Source: Toxotes chatareus
Lineage: Eukaryota > Chordata > Actinopteri > Toxotidae
DNA: 64,000 nucleotides
Assembly (NCBI GenBank): GCA_016801885.1
Contig: CM028882.1
Coordinates: 21,593,047-21,657,046 of the forward strand
Reading direction: 5' to 3'
Positions 37,172 through 52,100 of the stretch are shown piece by piece (the first letter of the stretch is position 1; the number at the start of each line of letters is the position of its first letter). Position numbers and translations under genes: made by a program. The notes beneath the pieces were generated by a model. That model was given only the letters and a program-made list of their open reading frames with translations, was not told the origin of the DNA and ran no database searches.

Positions 37172-40100
37172 GCGTCCATGTAACATTTCAATCACACCAG
37201 TAAATTCAGGTTTGGACACACACTGAGAAAGCTCATAGACGAGCTGGAAAGAACAGTCTGTTCAATGACTGACCTTGCCATCAGCCATACAGGCCAAAAA
37301 ACATATCTAAAACCATCAAATTATAGGCAACAGTTGTTTTGCCATTTCAGTCTTGAAGACTGTCACAGGTCCAATCTTTCACTCCTCTCAAAATCTTCTG
37401 TTTCCTTTCTAAAATATGCACATTGTGTCCCTTAGGAGAAGTCCTTCCTGATAAAGGCAAGGAAAATGTCCTGAAAACACTTATTAGTTACTTAGAATGA
37501 CATCCTGACAGTCCTTCATCACAAATTCACACTTCACTTCATATGACTCTGACATTAAATTCACATGACAGCCAGGTGACTTTAACAGCTCATATGTGAC
37601 AACATGTGAAGACCCAAAGAGGTCTATGAAAAGCCTGACAGTATCTCACCAGTGAGTAGAACTCGTGTCAGTTACAGTCAGTCAATTCTTTTTTTTGGAT
37701 ATAGGTTATAAGGTTTAAATCACACAATCAATAAGCTTTTCATTTTCTCATCTGATTGAACAGCTCCGGATCCAGACTAAAGACTGATGCACTGTTTGAA
37801 TATCATTGTTTGGACAACAACATTGGAATAAAAACTGGAGCTTCCCGTTTGTTTTTGCTTCCAATCTTTTTCCACGATTCTCTGTCCAGGTACTTTTGCT
37901 TCAGAATTTTACTTAATAGTCCTACTATTCCCTCATGACATTTTTCACAAAGTTTTACCAAAGTTTCTGGTTTGGTACTAAAGAATAATGTTGTCTGATC
38001 ACCAGTGCTGACCTTAATGTAAGCCCAGGAGATTGGCAGGATGGCGCTGGAGCCCCAGGGGGCGGCGCTGATGGTGCCCAGTGAGCTGCTGGTGTTGACT
38101 GACTGCATGGCAACCACCGGGTGGCTTGGCAAGAACGGGGCCAGGTGGGCCTTCCTGATGAAGAGTAGATGAATGTCATGAGAACATGCGGTCGGTTTGA
38201 AAGTTTAAAAACCTGTTTTCTTAATTAGACCCTTTCTGTGAGTGATGGGGTCTTGCATGAACACAATATTTACTGCCAAAGATAGATGATTTTTTTTCCC
38301 CCAAAACTTTCACTTTTATTGTTGCTTATTTGGTCATGAATATTAAATTTTAATTCAACAAAACTTATTTCACAAGTGACAAGCACCTGAGCTTGGTTCT
38401 CAAACACCAACCCAAATGTTTGGATACACATGCAGAAAATAAATTGACATTTTCTCCATTTGTCCACTGAATCATGTATTTTTTAGTTTATATTCTGACT
38501 TACACTCCAATCGGCCCCATGCCGGGTCCCCCTCCACCATGAGGGATGCAGAAGGTTTTGTGCAAGTTCAGGTGAGACACGTCGGAGCCGTAATCTCCAG
38601 GACGACACAAGCCCACCTGGAAGACAGGGCAAGGATGAAACATTTATTTAGTAATTATTAATTTACTATGCGTATTTGTTGATCTGCAGGGATGAGCAGG
38701 TAGATCAGTCAGTGAGGAAGAAGAAAAGCTGGGCTATCAAATTTTTTTTTTGTGTAATTAGCCAGAATCAATTAGGACATGAAGGTTAGTTGACATTTAT
38801 ATAACTATAGCTGTAACACACATTTGGAAATATTTAAAGAAAACATAAAAAAAATATTGTATCACAAATATTCCACATACATAAGCTTTATCTACTACCT
38901 CACAACAATTTTAATCTAATTACACCACTGCGCTGCATGGTTATCGACCCTAAAGAGGCAAAAACACAAAAGCATACGAAAATCTTGAGTTAACGTATTG
39001 AAAATCATCTGAATATGTAAAGTAACCTCTGATTCCTCCTTAATTTGATCTGCCCAGTTATGTGAGAATCATGTGAATGGCTAAAACCAGAAAGAGAGGA
39101 GAAAGTTTGCATCTTAAAAGTCAGGAGGGCAGGGTCTGCAGGTCTGTCAGGGATTGGTGGAGGTGGTAACGGCATAAAAACCGTCATCTGTATATTATAG
39201 AGACCAAAGGTTATCTATTTATAACATGATAGCACACATCTATAAACTTTTATCCTATTAGCCCCTAATGTTCATAAGTAATATTTTACTTTCTACTGAA
39301 CAGCATCCAGATTTGTTAATTTCATCATAGCGCGTCAGAATTGTTACACTGCTGTTTCTTCTCTCACCTGAGCGTTCATGTTGGCCCCATCCAGGTACAC
39401 CTGCCCACCGTTTTCATGAATAAGATCACATACGTCTCTGATTTGCTCTTCAAACACACCAAAGGTGGAGGGGTAGGTGATCATCATGGCTGCCAGGCTC
39501 GCCTTGTGTTTATCCACCTGTGAGAGAAGGCAGAGAGTTAGAGCAGAAAAAACTATTCATTAAAAATACATCATGGAGGGGTGCACTGGCACCTAAAGGG
39601 CTAAAGGTGATGACTATAAACCACCACCAATCTAAGTGGATTCACATCTCCATCTCTCTCCTCCCTGATGTACCTGATATACTTGTCATGTCTCCAATGT
39701 CAACTCTAAAATGAAGGCATAATGGTGTAAAGGCATAAGGCACAACACCTCAAAAAACTCTTGAAGAAAAATAACGTAATTCAGGTCTTGTGATTCAGAA
39801 AGTCAGTCATGTGATGGCGAGAAAATATGTTAAAGATACAATGTCTCAAGCCCATCCTGAGATAATCCAGGTTATATTATATCACAGGTTGAGAAGTACT
39901 CCATCTGATCCTCATATGTAAAACCAGAGGAAGAAACAGTTCAGCTCTCACCAGAGCCTTGAGGTGTGCCAGGTCAATGTTGCCATCCTTGTCCACCTCT
40001 ACCACCTGAACCTTCATGCCAGCCATCTGAGCACTTGCTGGGTTGGTGCCATGGGCTGACTTGGGGATCAAGCAGACCTGGGGTGAAAGGAAAAAATATC

Positions 40101-43100
40101 ACTGTAGCAGGACAGAGAGTGAACACCAAATACCTGAATAAGCAAAGAACGTAACACTGCATACGAAGAAGAGTGAGTTTAAATCTAGCTTTGAACAGAA
40201 AGAAAAGAAAGCCATGAATGGACATTTTCAAGCCAAAATATATTAAGTTCAAACTCAAAAACAGCAAACAAGCAGTTACATTTATGATATCGTTGTTATA
40301 TTGTAGAATTATTAATCAATACTTTCTTTATACAAAAAGAGCAGGACTTTTAAGGGCTTAACGTGTGGGGAAATGCTGCAACTCTTTTTGGCTGAATTTT
40401 GATTTAGCCAACACCCACCACTGGCACTAATGTCTGACCTGCCTGCAGCCCTCTAATTGATTTTATCCCTTATTAGGGTGACACTTCTAACATTTTGCAA
40501 CTTAGTCACACAGACCTGTGGGGTGGGTAACCTTGACAAATGACTGACTGGGAAAACATTGCTGAGCCTGTCACACCGGTGATTTGCAGTTGTCAAAGTC
40601 TTAAAACCTCCAAATATGGAATCTTGAAAGCAGGTTGCCTATGGTGGGATCACAGTGTTTTCAGCCCCTTTGTTTGCACAAACAGTTGTCAGTTTGGACC
40701 TTGACTGTTTCAAGGGATCAGGCCACTATCTAAGATGTACTTATGAGGGAGCTATTTAAAACACGGGCCAAATAGTACAAGAAAAAATGACTTGAGTCAG
40801 CCAGTCTTTAATCTGAGGGGTTGTCTTATCTTGCTTTGTCCTCGAGCTACTCCTAATCAACATGTCAGGATACTGGAGGAATTTCTAACCAGCATACCCG
40901 AAACATGTTAATCTGTGATGTCAAAGTGCCCTGGGAACAATAAACCTGACAGTCAGAGACTCACTCTGATAGGGCTTACATTCATTCAGTCAGCATATTT
41001 AAAGAAACTACTGGTGATAAATCATCCTTAGATACACATACACATGCAACAATCTCAATTTCAGGTGCAATATGTACAGCATTGTGAAGTAATCCACTTC
41101 TGCTTACACTCTCTGCTGTCTAGATTGTCTATACTGTGCCCATACTGTGTACAGTGGTTCAATATTGTATATACTGCTGTGTATATTGTCATTTCATTTA
41201 CAGTATTTATTTTCTACAGTAAATCTTACCTTGAGTCTTTATATTTTTGATTTTTTGTATATTCTGGGTGCCTGTATCTGTCTCTTTGCTGCTGTGACAG
41301 ATGCAATTTCCCCATAGTGGGACTAAAAAAGGTGTATCTTATCTTATCTTACATATATATATACATATATAGATACATGTTCACCCTGTAGTAACTGTGG
41401 CAAAAATTGTAAAACCTATGTCTAAAAATAGCAATGAAAGGATTGCTTTATTGCTTTTAGAGGAACTTCTAATCCTCTTGAAAAACAGGGAGGTTTTAAG
41501 GTTTCGCTTTTAACTGGGTTTGTGCAGCAGCTGAAGCTTTCATTTCTCTGTAGTTTCAGGAGCTTCAGGTTTACATGCTTTGGCATCTCTTTAAGGATGC
41601 AAATGATATGATGAGAAAGTTAAAGTGAACCTATACAAGGTTTGTTTAGCTTAGCATGGAGACTGGTTACCCTGGCTCTGTCCAAAAGTAGCAAATCCAC
41701 CGACCAGGACCTCTACAGCTCAGTGATTAACACATTATTTCTTGTTTGTTTGATGGTTGCAGCTTCCTATTTCATACACAAACATGAGAGCAGTATTTAT
41801 CTTCCCATCAATGTTCAGCAAGACAGCAAAATAGGTATATTTCACAAATTTAACCTAACCCTATTTTAAATTTAATCTAACCCTAACCCTAAAGTACATT
41901 TTCCTCCAAATTGCTGAGGTTAGGTGAACATTGTTTTAATCCTGACATTCTTTTGTTTTGCTGTTGTTGTTTTCTTTTAGTGCTGATAATCTGGAAACTG
42001 AAGCCTATTCAATCAAACAATGCTGGCTAACAGATTCCAATAAAGCCTAAAGGCTTATTAAATCTTATTAACTTCAACATAACAGTGATTCACACTGATG
42101 TTTGGTATGACTGCAGCCCAACTAGACTTTTTTTTTTCCTCTTAACAGCAGCATACTTACACTTCTTGAGTTCTCTCCCTTTGAGTTCAGGTAGGCTTTT
42201 ATGGCAGCCAGACCAGCATATTCTCCCTGAGCACCACTGGAAGGCAAGGCAAACACACACAATGGTCATGTATCACACACACACACACACACACCCTTAC
42301 CTCAGTACAGTTCAAAGAACAGTCTGCAAATATTACCAAAAGGGGAGAAAGAATTGGGATGAAAAGCTAGAGGCCATCTGCGTAATAACTCAGTGATAAC
42401 AGGATGTTAAAATATTGAGCAAACGGTGACAAATTTGTAAAACCTGCATCACTGAAAATCAAATACTACAGGTTATAAGGCCAGAACAGTAAACAAACAA
42501 TCTAATTAAGTTATCCATATATAACTTTAGCTAAAACAACTAAAAATTATTTACAGAGGGGCAGAATTTAATATTTTAGCCTAATGTTTTTGGTAGAAGT
42601 GCCTTAATTTTGTTCAATAATGACTTGAGAACAGCATGGAAAGGAGAAAACAAGACAAAGCAAGAGTCTGCAGGAATCCTAGCAGCTCTGAGAGGTTGTA
42701 CTTAGGTACACCAGTGCTTTCAGCTAAATGCTAACATCAGCATGTTAATATACTCTCAATGAAAATGATAATATGCTGCGCGGGTATAACATTTACAATG
42801 TTCTGAGTTTAGCACATTAACATAACTTTTGACCTGATGGTGGCAGTATATGGAAAGTAAAAGGATCACCAAAGTTTTTGCATTAGAACTGTTCAGAGTT
42901 AGACGTCAGGGACTCGGGTCCCAATGAGTGCATGATGACTTCATGATGTGTGACAGCATTTACTGTAGGTGTAGGTCTGAGTCAAGTTAAATAAGAACCT
43001 GTGCTGCAACAAATACATACAGGTTTGTGCTCTTACCTGTTTGGCTGGAAGGAGATCTTGTCATAGCCCGTCACCTCACAGAGGTCCTTCTCCAGCTGTC

Positions 43101-46100
43101 TGAAGAGTTTGTGGTAGCCCTCAGCCTGATCCAGAGGCACAAAGGGGTGGATGTTGGCAAACTCCCTCCATGTGATGGGCTAAAGAAGAAGAGGACAGCA
43201 TTGAGCTCGAGAATGCAGCAAGAACTTTCCGAAGCTACTTCATGTAAGTTCTGAAGACGTTTAATTTGTTCTAAAGATGTAACAAATTCTCACAGTTACT
43301 CACCATGAGCTCTGAAGAACTGTTTAGCTTCATGGTGCAGGAGCCCTACAGAAGAAAACAACATTTTACCACCACATAAATCTCACATATAACATGACGT
43401 GAATTTAAACTGTTTGCAAAACTGAATATCTTGTTTGACTTCAGGTATCACTAACCAATGGTATCATGCTGTGCACCAAGGAGATGTCCTTGTTCTCCAG
43501 GCGCTTCATGTATCGCACAATGTTGGTCTCGGAGTGATAACTGGAGACAAAGATTAATCCAGAAAGACAAGAGGTCAGTTTAACTGAGGGTACATTATTC
43601 TCTGATGCCAATATCTGGCATACCAGTTAATGTCAAGCAAAATTAACACCACTAGCCTATTTACGATGTGCATAAGCTGGAACTTTGACCATGCATTATT
43701 TTTAAGTACAATACTGTGCAAAAGTTTTAGGCACTTTATACATAACCTACCTGCCATGTACCTTGAAAAACTGAGTGCAGATGTAGGTGGAGGGAGATCA
43801 CACCAAATACCAATTTGACTTAATGTTTACTTCACTTTCTATGAAGTAATATGATAGATAAAAACCACGCATGGTGTTATTTTTTAAAGCACCCTTACTG
43901 TAAGTCCCTGAAACGTTTGCACAGTGCTGTCTGTTACAAAGATTATGTCAGAGGATAAACTGAGGACTTAGACATTAGAAGCCCTGATACCAGACTGTCT
44001 TTATGGCAGTAATAAAGATAATGTGCTCCACTTTTAGCTGCCAAAAGGCTTGTGTTGCCACTAAGGTTCTTATTTTTCAGCTGCTTAAAATCCATTTCTA
44101 ATGCAGAAAAAAACCCCCACTAAATTCTGAGTGTATCAGGAACAGCAAATCCTTTATTTTGAGTAATTTAACTTAAACCAGATCTGTGTTTAATTTCATA
44201 AAGACCTACACCAGCTAAATGCTTATTTTTAAGGGCATTTTAAGGGCAGCATGGGTGAAATACATTAATATTGAATGAAAATCAAAATGATTTCAGTATG
44301 CAACCAAAAAGAGGAAGAGTACTTAAAATGCTTTCAAGCAGATCAACCTGTTTGGTGTGCCACAAACAAAAGAGATTTAACACCAGTAGCAAACGCAGCA
44401 AGACTTCAAATCAAACACTTAACATAGAAAAGCCTGAAGAAAAACATTTATCAGTTATCTAATGTCATGATTATGGAAGTAATAAAACAGCTTTAACATC
44501 AAAGGTATGTTTAGCAAGTGCAGCTGTGCTCAGTAACATCTGAATTCTGATATTTGTAGCCCAGCATGTCATAAAGACATAAACATGGTGTCATGTTGGT
44601 GCAATATGTTATCACTGGTATAATGCTACACAATGTGCTATAGATTTGCAGTGTAACTGAGAATACCAACCTGTTAAAGACTTGGTGCGTGAGGTACTTG
44701 CTCGTCCTCTTGAAAGGACTTCCCATGATCCCTTTCACTCGCTCACCCATCTTCTCAGCAATCAGCTCCTGGAATTGTAGCATTACAAATTAAAGCAGGT
44801 GGTGCTTTACTACTACTATCATAAATAATAATCACCATACTGCCCTGAAGCAAGGCACAGATGAAACTGACAACCAAATGACAACAGGTAAAATATCAAT
44901 CAACAGTGAGTGAATAAAAATCAACGTACAGCTGATGATTCACAGCCAAAGACCCAGAGCAAGTCATCCAAGTCCCTTTCAGTCACTGTCTCATCCAGAG
45001 AGACACCCAACTGTGAAAAGCAGAGGGGAAAAAAACAGTAAAGGTGAAAATAAAATAACAAGAATGGCAGTGAGTAGAGTGGATACCCAGACAAGCCCAA
45101 ACAATCTCACACGTCTGTCTAGTTCTTAGAAAAGAAAAGTAAAAAAGGAACAAGGAAGTAGGCTGATAACACAAATGATAATTTATTTGCCATGAAACTA
45201 ACTTCAGAATCTTAAGAGCCGTTCATTATTTCACATCAAAAACTGCTCCATCTCGCAATGTTAAGGAAAGTGATAAAACTTGATTACAATTCCATGCAAC
45301 TATCAGTGTAATATCAATGTGCAATAATTCAATTATTAGTGCAATATCAATGTGCAATATTTATTGTGTACTATAGTCACACTACTCAACAATCTCCATC
45401 TCGTATTTATGTATGTATATACAGCAGCTACCTTTCTTAGTTTAGTTTCTTCATTATTCTGCTATTGGAATAGTGTTTATTTAATCTTGTTCTGGCCATA
45501 TTGGCCTCTTACTTATATTTACTTACTGTACTGTACCCCTGCTGTTGCTAAATGCAATTTCCACTGAGGGACTAATAAAGGATTTTCTTATCTTTCTTAT
45601 CTTAAAAATTTCCCTGGTCTGTCCCCGGATCCACACTACACATTTCTTTATATTTAATGACAGGATTGTAGATTAGATCCAGTTCACAGAACTGATGAAG
45701 AGCTCTGGAAATAACTTTGATATGGTTTGGAATAATGTTTTTTGAAAGGACTGAAAAAACTTAATTATGTTAACACTGTTTGTGGTTTACTACAATGGAA
45801 TTTAGGTTTGAAATGGGAGGTCAAAGGCATTCTGGATGTGTGCCACAGGTGGTTAGGTAATATTTTTTTTTACCTGCCAAGTAAACAAAGGTTCTCATGA
45901 CACAGTTTTTATTAGTCCCTAGTTTCTTGATTTAAAAAGAAAAAAGAAAAAAACAACAGTATTTCCTTGTATCAATTTGTGGTGAAACCCTGTGGTGCTG
46001 CAACATTGCACATGATGCTCTACCCCGATCCTTTTATCAGTTAAAAGCTGTTAAACCTCCAAGAACATAATTAATGCTCACCACTCCCTCAGTGTAGACA

Positions 46101-49100
46101 CGCAGGTTTATCTGCCTCTGCACGGCTCTCTCCAAGATGTCTTTGGCCGCCACACTACAGTTGATCTTTAAAGTATCGAAGAACATCTCACTGTGCAGCC
46201 GGTGTCCTGCTCTCTTCAGACCTGAAACAGAGTGTGAGGGTCAACAGTTACATACTATTCATTCTTTAGATGGATAAATAACTGAATAAATGTGGAACTG
46301 GATAAGAAAATGGGAAGAAATTATACATCTCATGCACAAAATTTCAAAAACTGGTGAGGATGACTGCTTACATAAAATGATCCTGCTATTGAATGAATCA
46401 AAGCTTCATTTCAAGTCAAAAAACCACAACATTTACCTTCAGCAAGGATCAGAGCAGCATTGTGTGTCCTCTCAGCGATGTGTTTGAGTCCCTGAGGACC
46501 ATGATACAATGCATACATGGCAGCCATGTTAGCCAGCAGAGCCTAGGAGGATGAACAACGGGATAAAATGAAAACACATAAGTAAGTACAATACAAAAAA
46601 AATACATTTTTTATTCCTACAATGATTTTTTAAAAAAACTTCCATGTCAGCTCAATGATTGGCAGTGACAACAGATACATAAAAACACACACATAGTCTC
46701 CAATAATGGTTTCTCAAAATTCTTTCACTCTCTACTTCACTTTGCTTTTATATTAGGAAATGATAAAACTGTACAAAACGTGATCGTACCTGTGCAGTGC
46801 AGATGTTGCTGGTTGCTTTGTCTCTGCGGATGTGCTGCTCTCTGGTCTGCAAAGCAAGCCGATACACTTCCTTACCAGCTGCATCCCTGAAACATAAATA
46901 TGTTTTTGTTTTTTTTAAACAACTCCCAAAGGAAGGTTTTGAGTTACCTCCATTGGTTTTCATATGAAGTCCTGTCATTTTGTCCTGTCAATAGTGAAAA
47001 TAAAATGTTATGTCTCACCTGGTGACACCAACCATTCTGCCAGGCATCATCCGGACCAGGTTGTCTTTAACAGCGAAGAAGGCAGCGTGTGGACCGCCGT
47101 AGCAGAGAGGAACCCCAAACCTCTGGGAACTGCCCAGCGCGATATCAACGCCAAACTCCCCGGGAGGACGCAGCACGCAGAGAGCCAGCAGATCTGTGGC
47201 ACAGCATGCCAGGGCCTGGACAGGAAAAGAAATACAAAGTGAGCCGTGGGACTGAATTTGTTCATAAAAAGAATCTTCTGACTCTTCAGTTGCTGACACA
47301 TGCATATCAGGAATAGATGTGCACTGGCTGTATCCTTGCTGTGAGAGATTTGTCCAGCTCCCACCACAACCAATGAAGAAAAAATTTACTAACTAACTAT
47401 CTTTAACCCGAAGCATCTTGATCTTAGATTATACACATCCCAGTCTTCTGACTAAAGCTTCACAAAGCCAATTCTTCTGTAAATATACAGCTGTGTCATC
47501 AGTGTAGAATGTTTTGACGTGTGAAACTGGGCTATATAAAAAATTAAAATATAAACAAAATTTGACTTGATATGTCTTGTAAGCACACATCCTGTTAGAA
47601 GTTGATCACATTACATCATTTCTGGGTATTCAAGAACTTCTGCTTGCCATTTTCCACCACCAACGTTCAAGTTTCCTTAAAATCACACGGATGACACTTT
47701 TACACACTTTACTTTTGTGGGAACTTTCTCTTACCCCTCCTTTGTGTGCACGGTCCACAAGGGCGGTGAAGTCCTCCACCCTGCCATCAGTGTCTGGATA
47801 CTGGAAGAGCACACCGCTCACATCCTTCCCACTAAAGTCCATCTCATGAGGCAGCTTCAGCACTGTTTTTACCCCAATGTAGCTACAACAGAACAGTCAA
47901 AGCTTGAATGTACCTTGCTTTAAAAAAAGAGAGACATTTTTAATTTCTGTGTAAGAAATAAAGCCATATCTTGGTACACAGAGAAGTAGTTGTTTGATGT
48001 CTTCATTTTCTAAAAGAATGTTTCAGTATACAGTAACTCTGGTAATTCATGCCAGAAAGTGTTAAATTTTTCCTGCCTGATCACCCATTTGATATCTTTA
48101 TATCCATAACTTTTTAGACAGGAGAGCTGATACGCTGAGTGTGTGTGCGTGCGTGTGTGCGTGTGGTACATACTTGGCTCTGGTCTGCACCACAGCAATG
48201 GTCTGAGGATGGCAACGTGGGTCTATGTAGAAAGTCCTTCTTTTGTTCTGTCTGTGAGAAGTGACCACAAATAACCGGTCAGAGTTACTACTGTGGCCAA
48301 GACGCTGTAACTCAGGGCTATAAGGCAACATACAAACTACATCATGAATTATACTTGTCTATACTTGTCTATTTTTCAAAGCACTTTGCTTCAAGCAGCA
48401 CAGAAACATTTCACTATGTCTAAAGGAACATAAAGACCTGAACATTAATGGTTACATGTAAAACTGACTTGGAAATTCAAGTTTCTTCTTCTGCTCCATC
48501 CAATGCAAGTTGCACAAGACAACATACACTGTACATATGTATTGAAAATGCATCAGTTTGCTTTTATAGCTAAGATGTGTAATTATCTTTGACGCATGTG
48601 ATTAGATTCCATGTCACTGCTTGTGTAAATACCTGTGGCAGAGCTGCATGGCTTCAGCAGCGGCTGTTCCCTCGTCAAGGAGGGAGGCGTTGGCCACAGG
48701 CATGCCCGTGATGTCACAAATCATGGTCTGGTAGTTGAGGAGCGACTCCAGGCGGCCCTGAGAGACTTCAGGCTGGTAAGGCGTGTACTGAGTCACCCTA
48801 AGAAACAAGACACACCCTATGAATCAATAGAGCGAGTCTGGACAAGAGGACAATAGCACAAAGTCAGTGGTATTCAAGGAACTGAAACGGGACAGTGGAA
48901 TGCTTTGTAAGTCTCCCCCGATCCTGGGATTTTGGAGAAAATTTTGGCAAGGGTTGTGAATTTGGATTTGGGTGAAAGGAAATCTTGTTCAGCAGAAAGC
49001 ATGAGAAGCACATCATCCGATCTCACGAGTAAAGTCTTTTAGCAACCTCAAGTCACACAGCTTCCTATTAAGGGCACGTTACTGTGCACCACAGTAATTT

Positions 49101-52100
49101 AGCTTTAAATGAGAAACCAAACCTTATGAATAAAACATCATTAGTTATCTGTGACTACATCAGAAAAAAAAAATATAGCGCTTTCAAACCTCCATAAGTT
49201 TTTCCTGAGGGATGGTCACCTGAGGGCACTCACCAGCCTGCATTCTCCAAGAGATTACGCTGGATGGGCGGAGGTACTGAGCAGTTGTAATAGCCCATGC
49301 CAATGTAGGACCTCCACACTTCGTTCTTTGATGCAATCTTCTGTAAAGACTCCAGAATCTCATTCTCACCTGTAAAGTGAGAATGAACCTGTTAGAGCAA
49401 GACTGTGTAACTTTGGCTTGACAGACGTTAATGTGTTATAAGTGTCAATTACATGTTAACAGTGCTGGTAAAAGCTAAAACATAGTGTAACAGTACTTAA
49501 GTTTTAGAGTTTATACCACGATATCCATCGTACATAAAACAAGATGTCACATAAGATGAGATGAACAGAGTCATGTCTCTCACGTGAGATACTGTATGTA
49601 GAACTAACAGAATTAAGAAGATCAGTGTGGCATGCAATGAGTTAGAGGTGCCATGTGGTCCAAATATAATTAAAGCTGCTATGATTAATAAATTCATCAA
49701 CTGTTAAAAAAAATGTAATTTATTATTTATTTTGATCACTGACTGTTTGACTCATTTTCAAAGGAACTCTGGTTTCTCACAAGTGTGACTGCATGTCTTG
49801 GTCTAAAGTATTGTTCAGGTTTGTACTGTTGCTCACAAAAAAATAAGACATAGCCCTGTGCTCAAGGATACTGTCATTTTTTCTCTTTTTTTACTGTTTT
49901 CAATCAATTAATGAAGAAAAATAATCTGCAGTTTAATTATGGTTTCTTTCCCGATGGCAAGTTAGTTAGCCTCATTCCCCACTGCTGTAAGGGAGCTCTG
50001 CCACTGCACAACCAGCCTCTGAGATTCCTCTGGCCTTCCTGGCTGCCTAGCAACTCCAAGGAATGGACAATACCGCCCGTCTGATCCAAGGGCCCTGACT
50101 ACACCCGTTTTCGGAGAAGAAAGACACCTCTAGTCCTCGCTGTTGAGAGAGACCGTAGCCAGCGTACAAGTGGATATTTACAGCGTCTTCAAAAGGCTAA
50201 AAAAGGTGCACACTCAACTCTGCAAAAGTGCTTGGAGGCGGTGAACTGGGCAGATTCATACAAATAATAAAAATTTAGTGATTAAGGATTATCAGGCGGT
50301 TCAGGGTGAGACATTAGTGTGTATTTTTGTGTGTATGTGTGTGAGTTTGTGTCAGTAAGGAGGACTGCTTTCCCATGGTCCCGGAGTTCTACGGGGCAGC
50401 AAAAAAAGCCTGATTCAGAACCATCCAGGAGGTCTATTGTTGGAGAGAGAATCCCTCTCTGGCTTTGCAAACTGAAGCCCTCCAAAGCTGAACAAGCAGA
50501 AAACCAGCACGGCCTCCAGTTTGTTCCTTCAGCATGGCTTGCTGCATTATGAAACCCGACAGAGTCAGAGGAGGGGCTGACACAGGGCAGATCAGAGGGA
50601 CTAGGTGATATGGATAAGCTACAGTACCTGAGCATTAGTAACTTCCTTATCTCACCATTAGTCTGTTCCCAGTGTTGGATTTTCTGGAGGATCTCTACAG
50701 TGTTAAAGCTGATTGTCTCAGGTGAATGATTTCCAGTGAAAGATTTCTAATGACAAATAACCTTTGTTTATGGTTACTGGGTGATTAAGGATATGACAAG
50801 TCATGTCAGCATTTATTAAGAGTGCGTGATCACAAGGTCTCTCCACACACTTTGCATTAAGTACAATACGAAAGAAAGTTCCTGGGTTGAGCGTACATTT
50901 TTAAAAAGTATTAATAATATTTGATAACTGATTCAGCATTTTTGTCTTTTTTTTCTGGCAAAAAAGACCAAAATTTAGTTCCTCACTAGTGATATGTGCT
51001 TCTTTGTCTTGTGTGATAGAAACTGAATGGTTTTGGGTTTTGGACTGTTGCTTTGATAAAACAAGACGTCTGTAATCAGCACTTTGGCCTTTATGTCATT
51101 GTGGCTTTTTCCATTGCTTCTGTGATATTTATGGACCAAACATATAATACCTGAATCAAGACAATATTCTGAAAGTTTATTGATAGAAAACAGAGTAGTT
51201 GTTATTGACTTTCAAAATGCTGCTGATTTCAAACTGGGATTTAAAAAAAAACCCCCATAAATAAACATATTTTTTAATAAACATTTGAAGAGTTTTGTCT
51301 CATATAATCCATCACAGTGGAACAGATTTTACTGCATCAAATATCAACTGAATTGTTTTAACTGTAATAGGTTGCATATATTTACAATATCAGGGTATTC
51401 TCACTGATACCAGAATACCAATCATGCTTGCCGACCTTACTGTAAATTGTAATTTTGCATATCTGCACACTCAAAAAAATGACAGCCTTAGCTCAACAAA
51501 TTAACATAATCCTCCCTTCAAGCAAAATAATATTTTCATTTTTCATTGGAATTGACACAGAATCTGATGATTTAAGAGGAGGATTATATCAACTATTAAA
51601 AGTAATTTTATTTAATTTATTGTCTTCATCTCATTTTGTGGTGGAAATCCGCCTCATTATTCTGTTTCTAGCTTGTAATTTCTTTTACAGGAAATTATCC
51701 CAAATAAACTCTCAGAAAGCCTGCATCTGGTACTGAAATGTACACGTATTGCATATGAAGAAAAGAGGGGGAAAAAAAACATCCAGGCAGATTCCATGCA
51801 AAACATACCAAAGTCACCTTATTAGGAACCCCCTCGGCTGTGATGTAATGTGAATGCTGTAACCAGATTGAACTGGACTTGGGACCGGAGCTCAAGGCTA
51901 AACTTTACACTCCAGTTGCCATCCTATGAGCATCGGCTTCCCAACAGGAGATTGGTGCCGCTCGCCGAGTTTCGCAAAAACAACTCCAAATATGTTCAAA
52001 GGAAGACTTAACAGGGGAGAGCGCTCCACAGCACACAATAGAGGTGCAACCTACATTTCAGCCACTCACTCAGCTTCATTTAACGGCCGTTTAATGTGGG

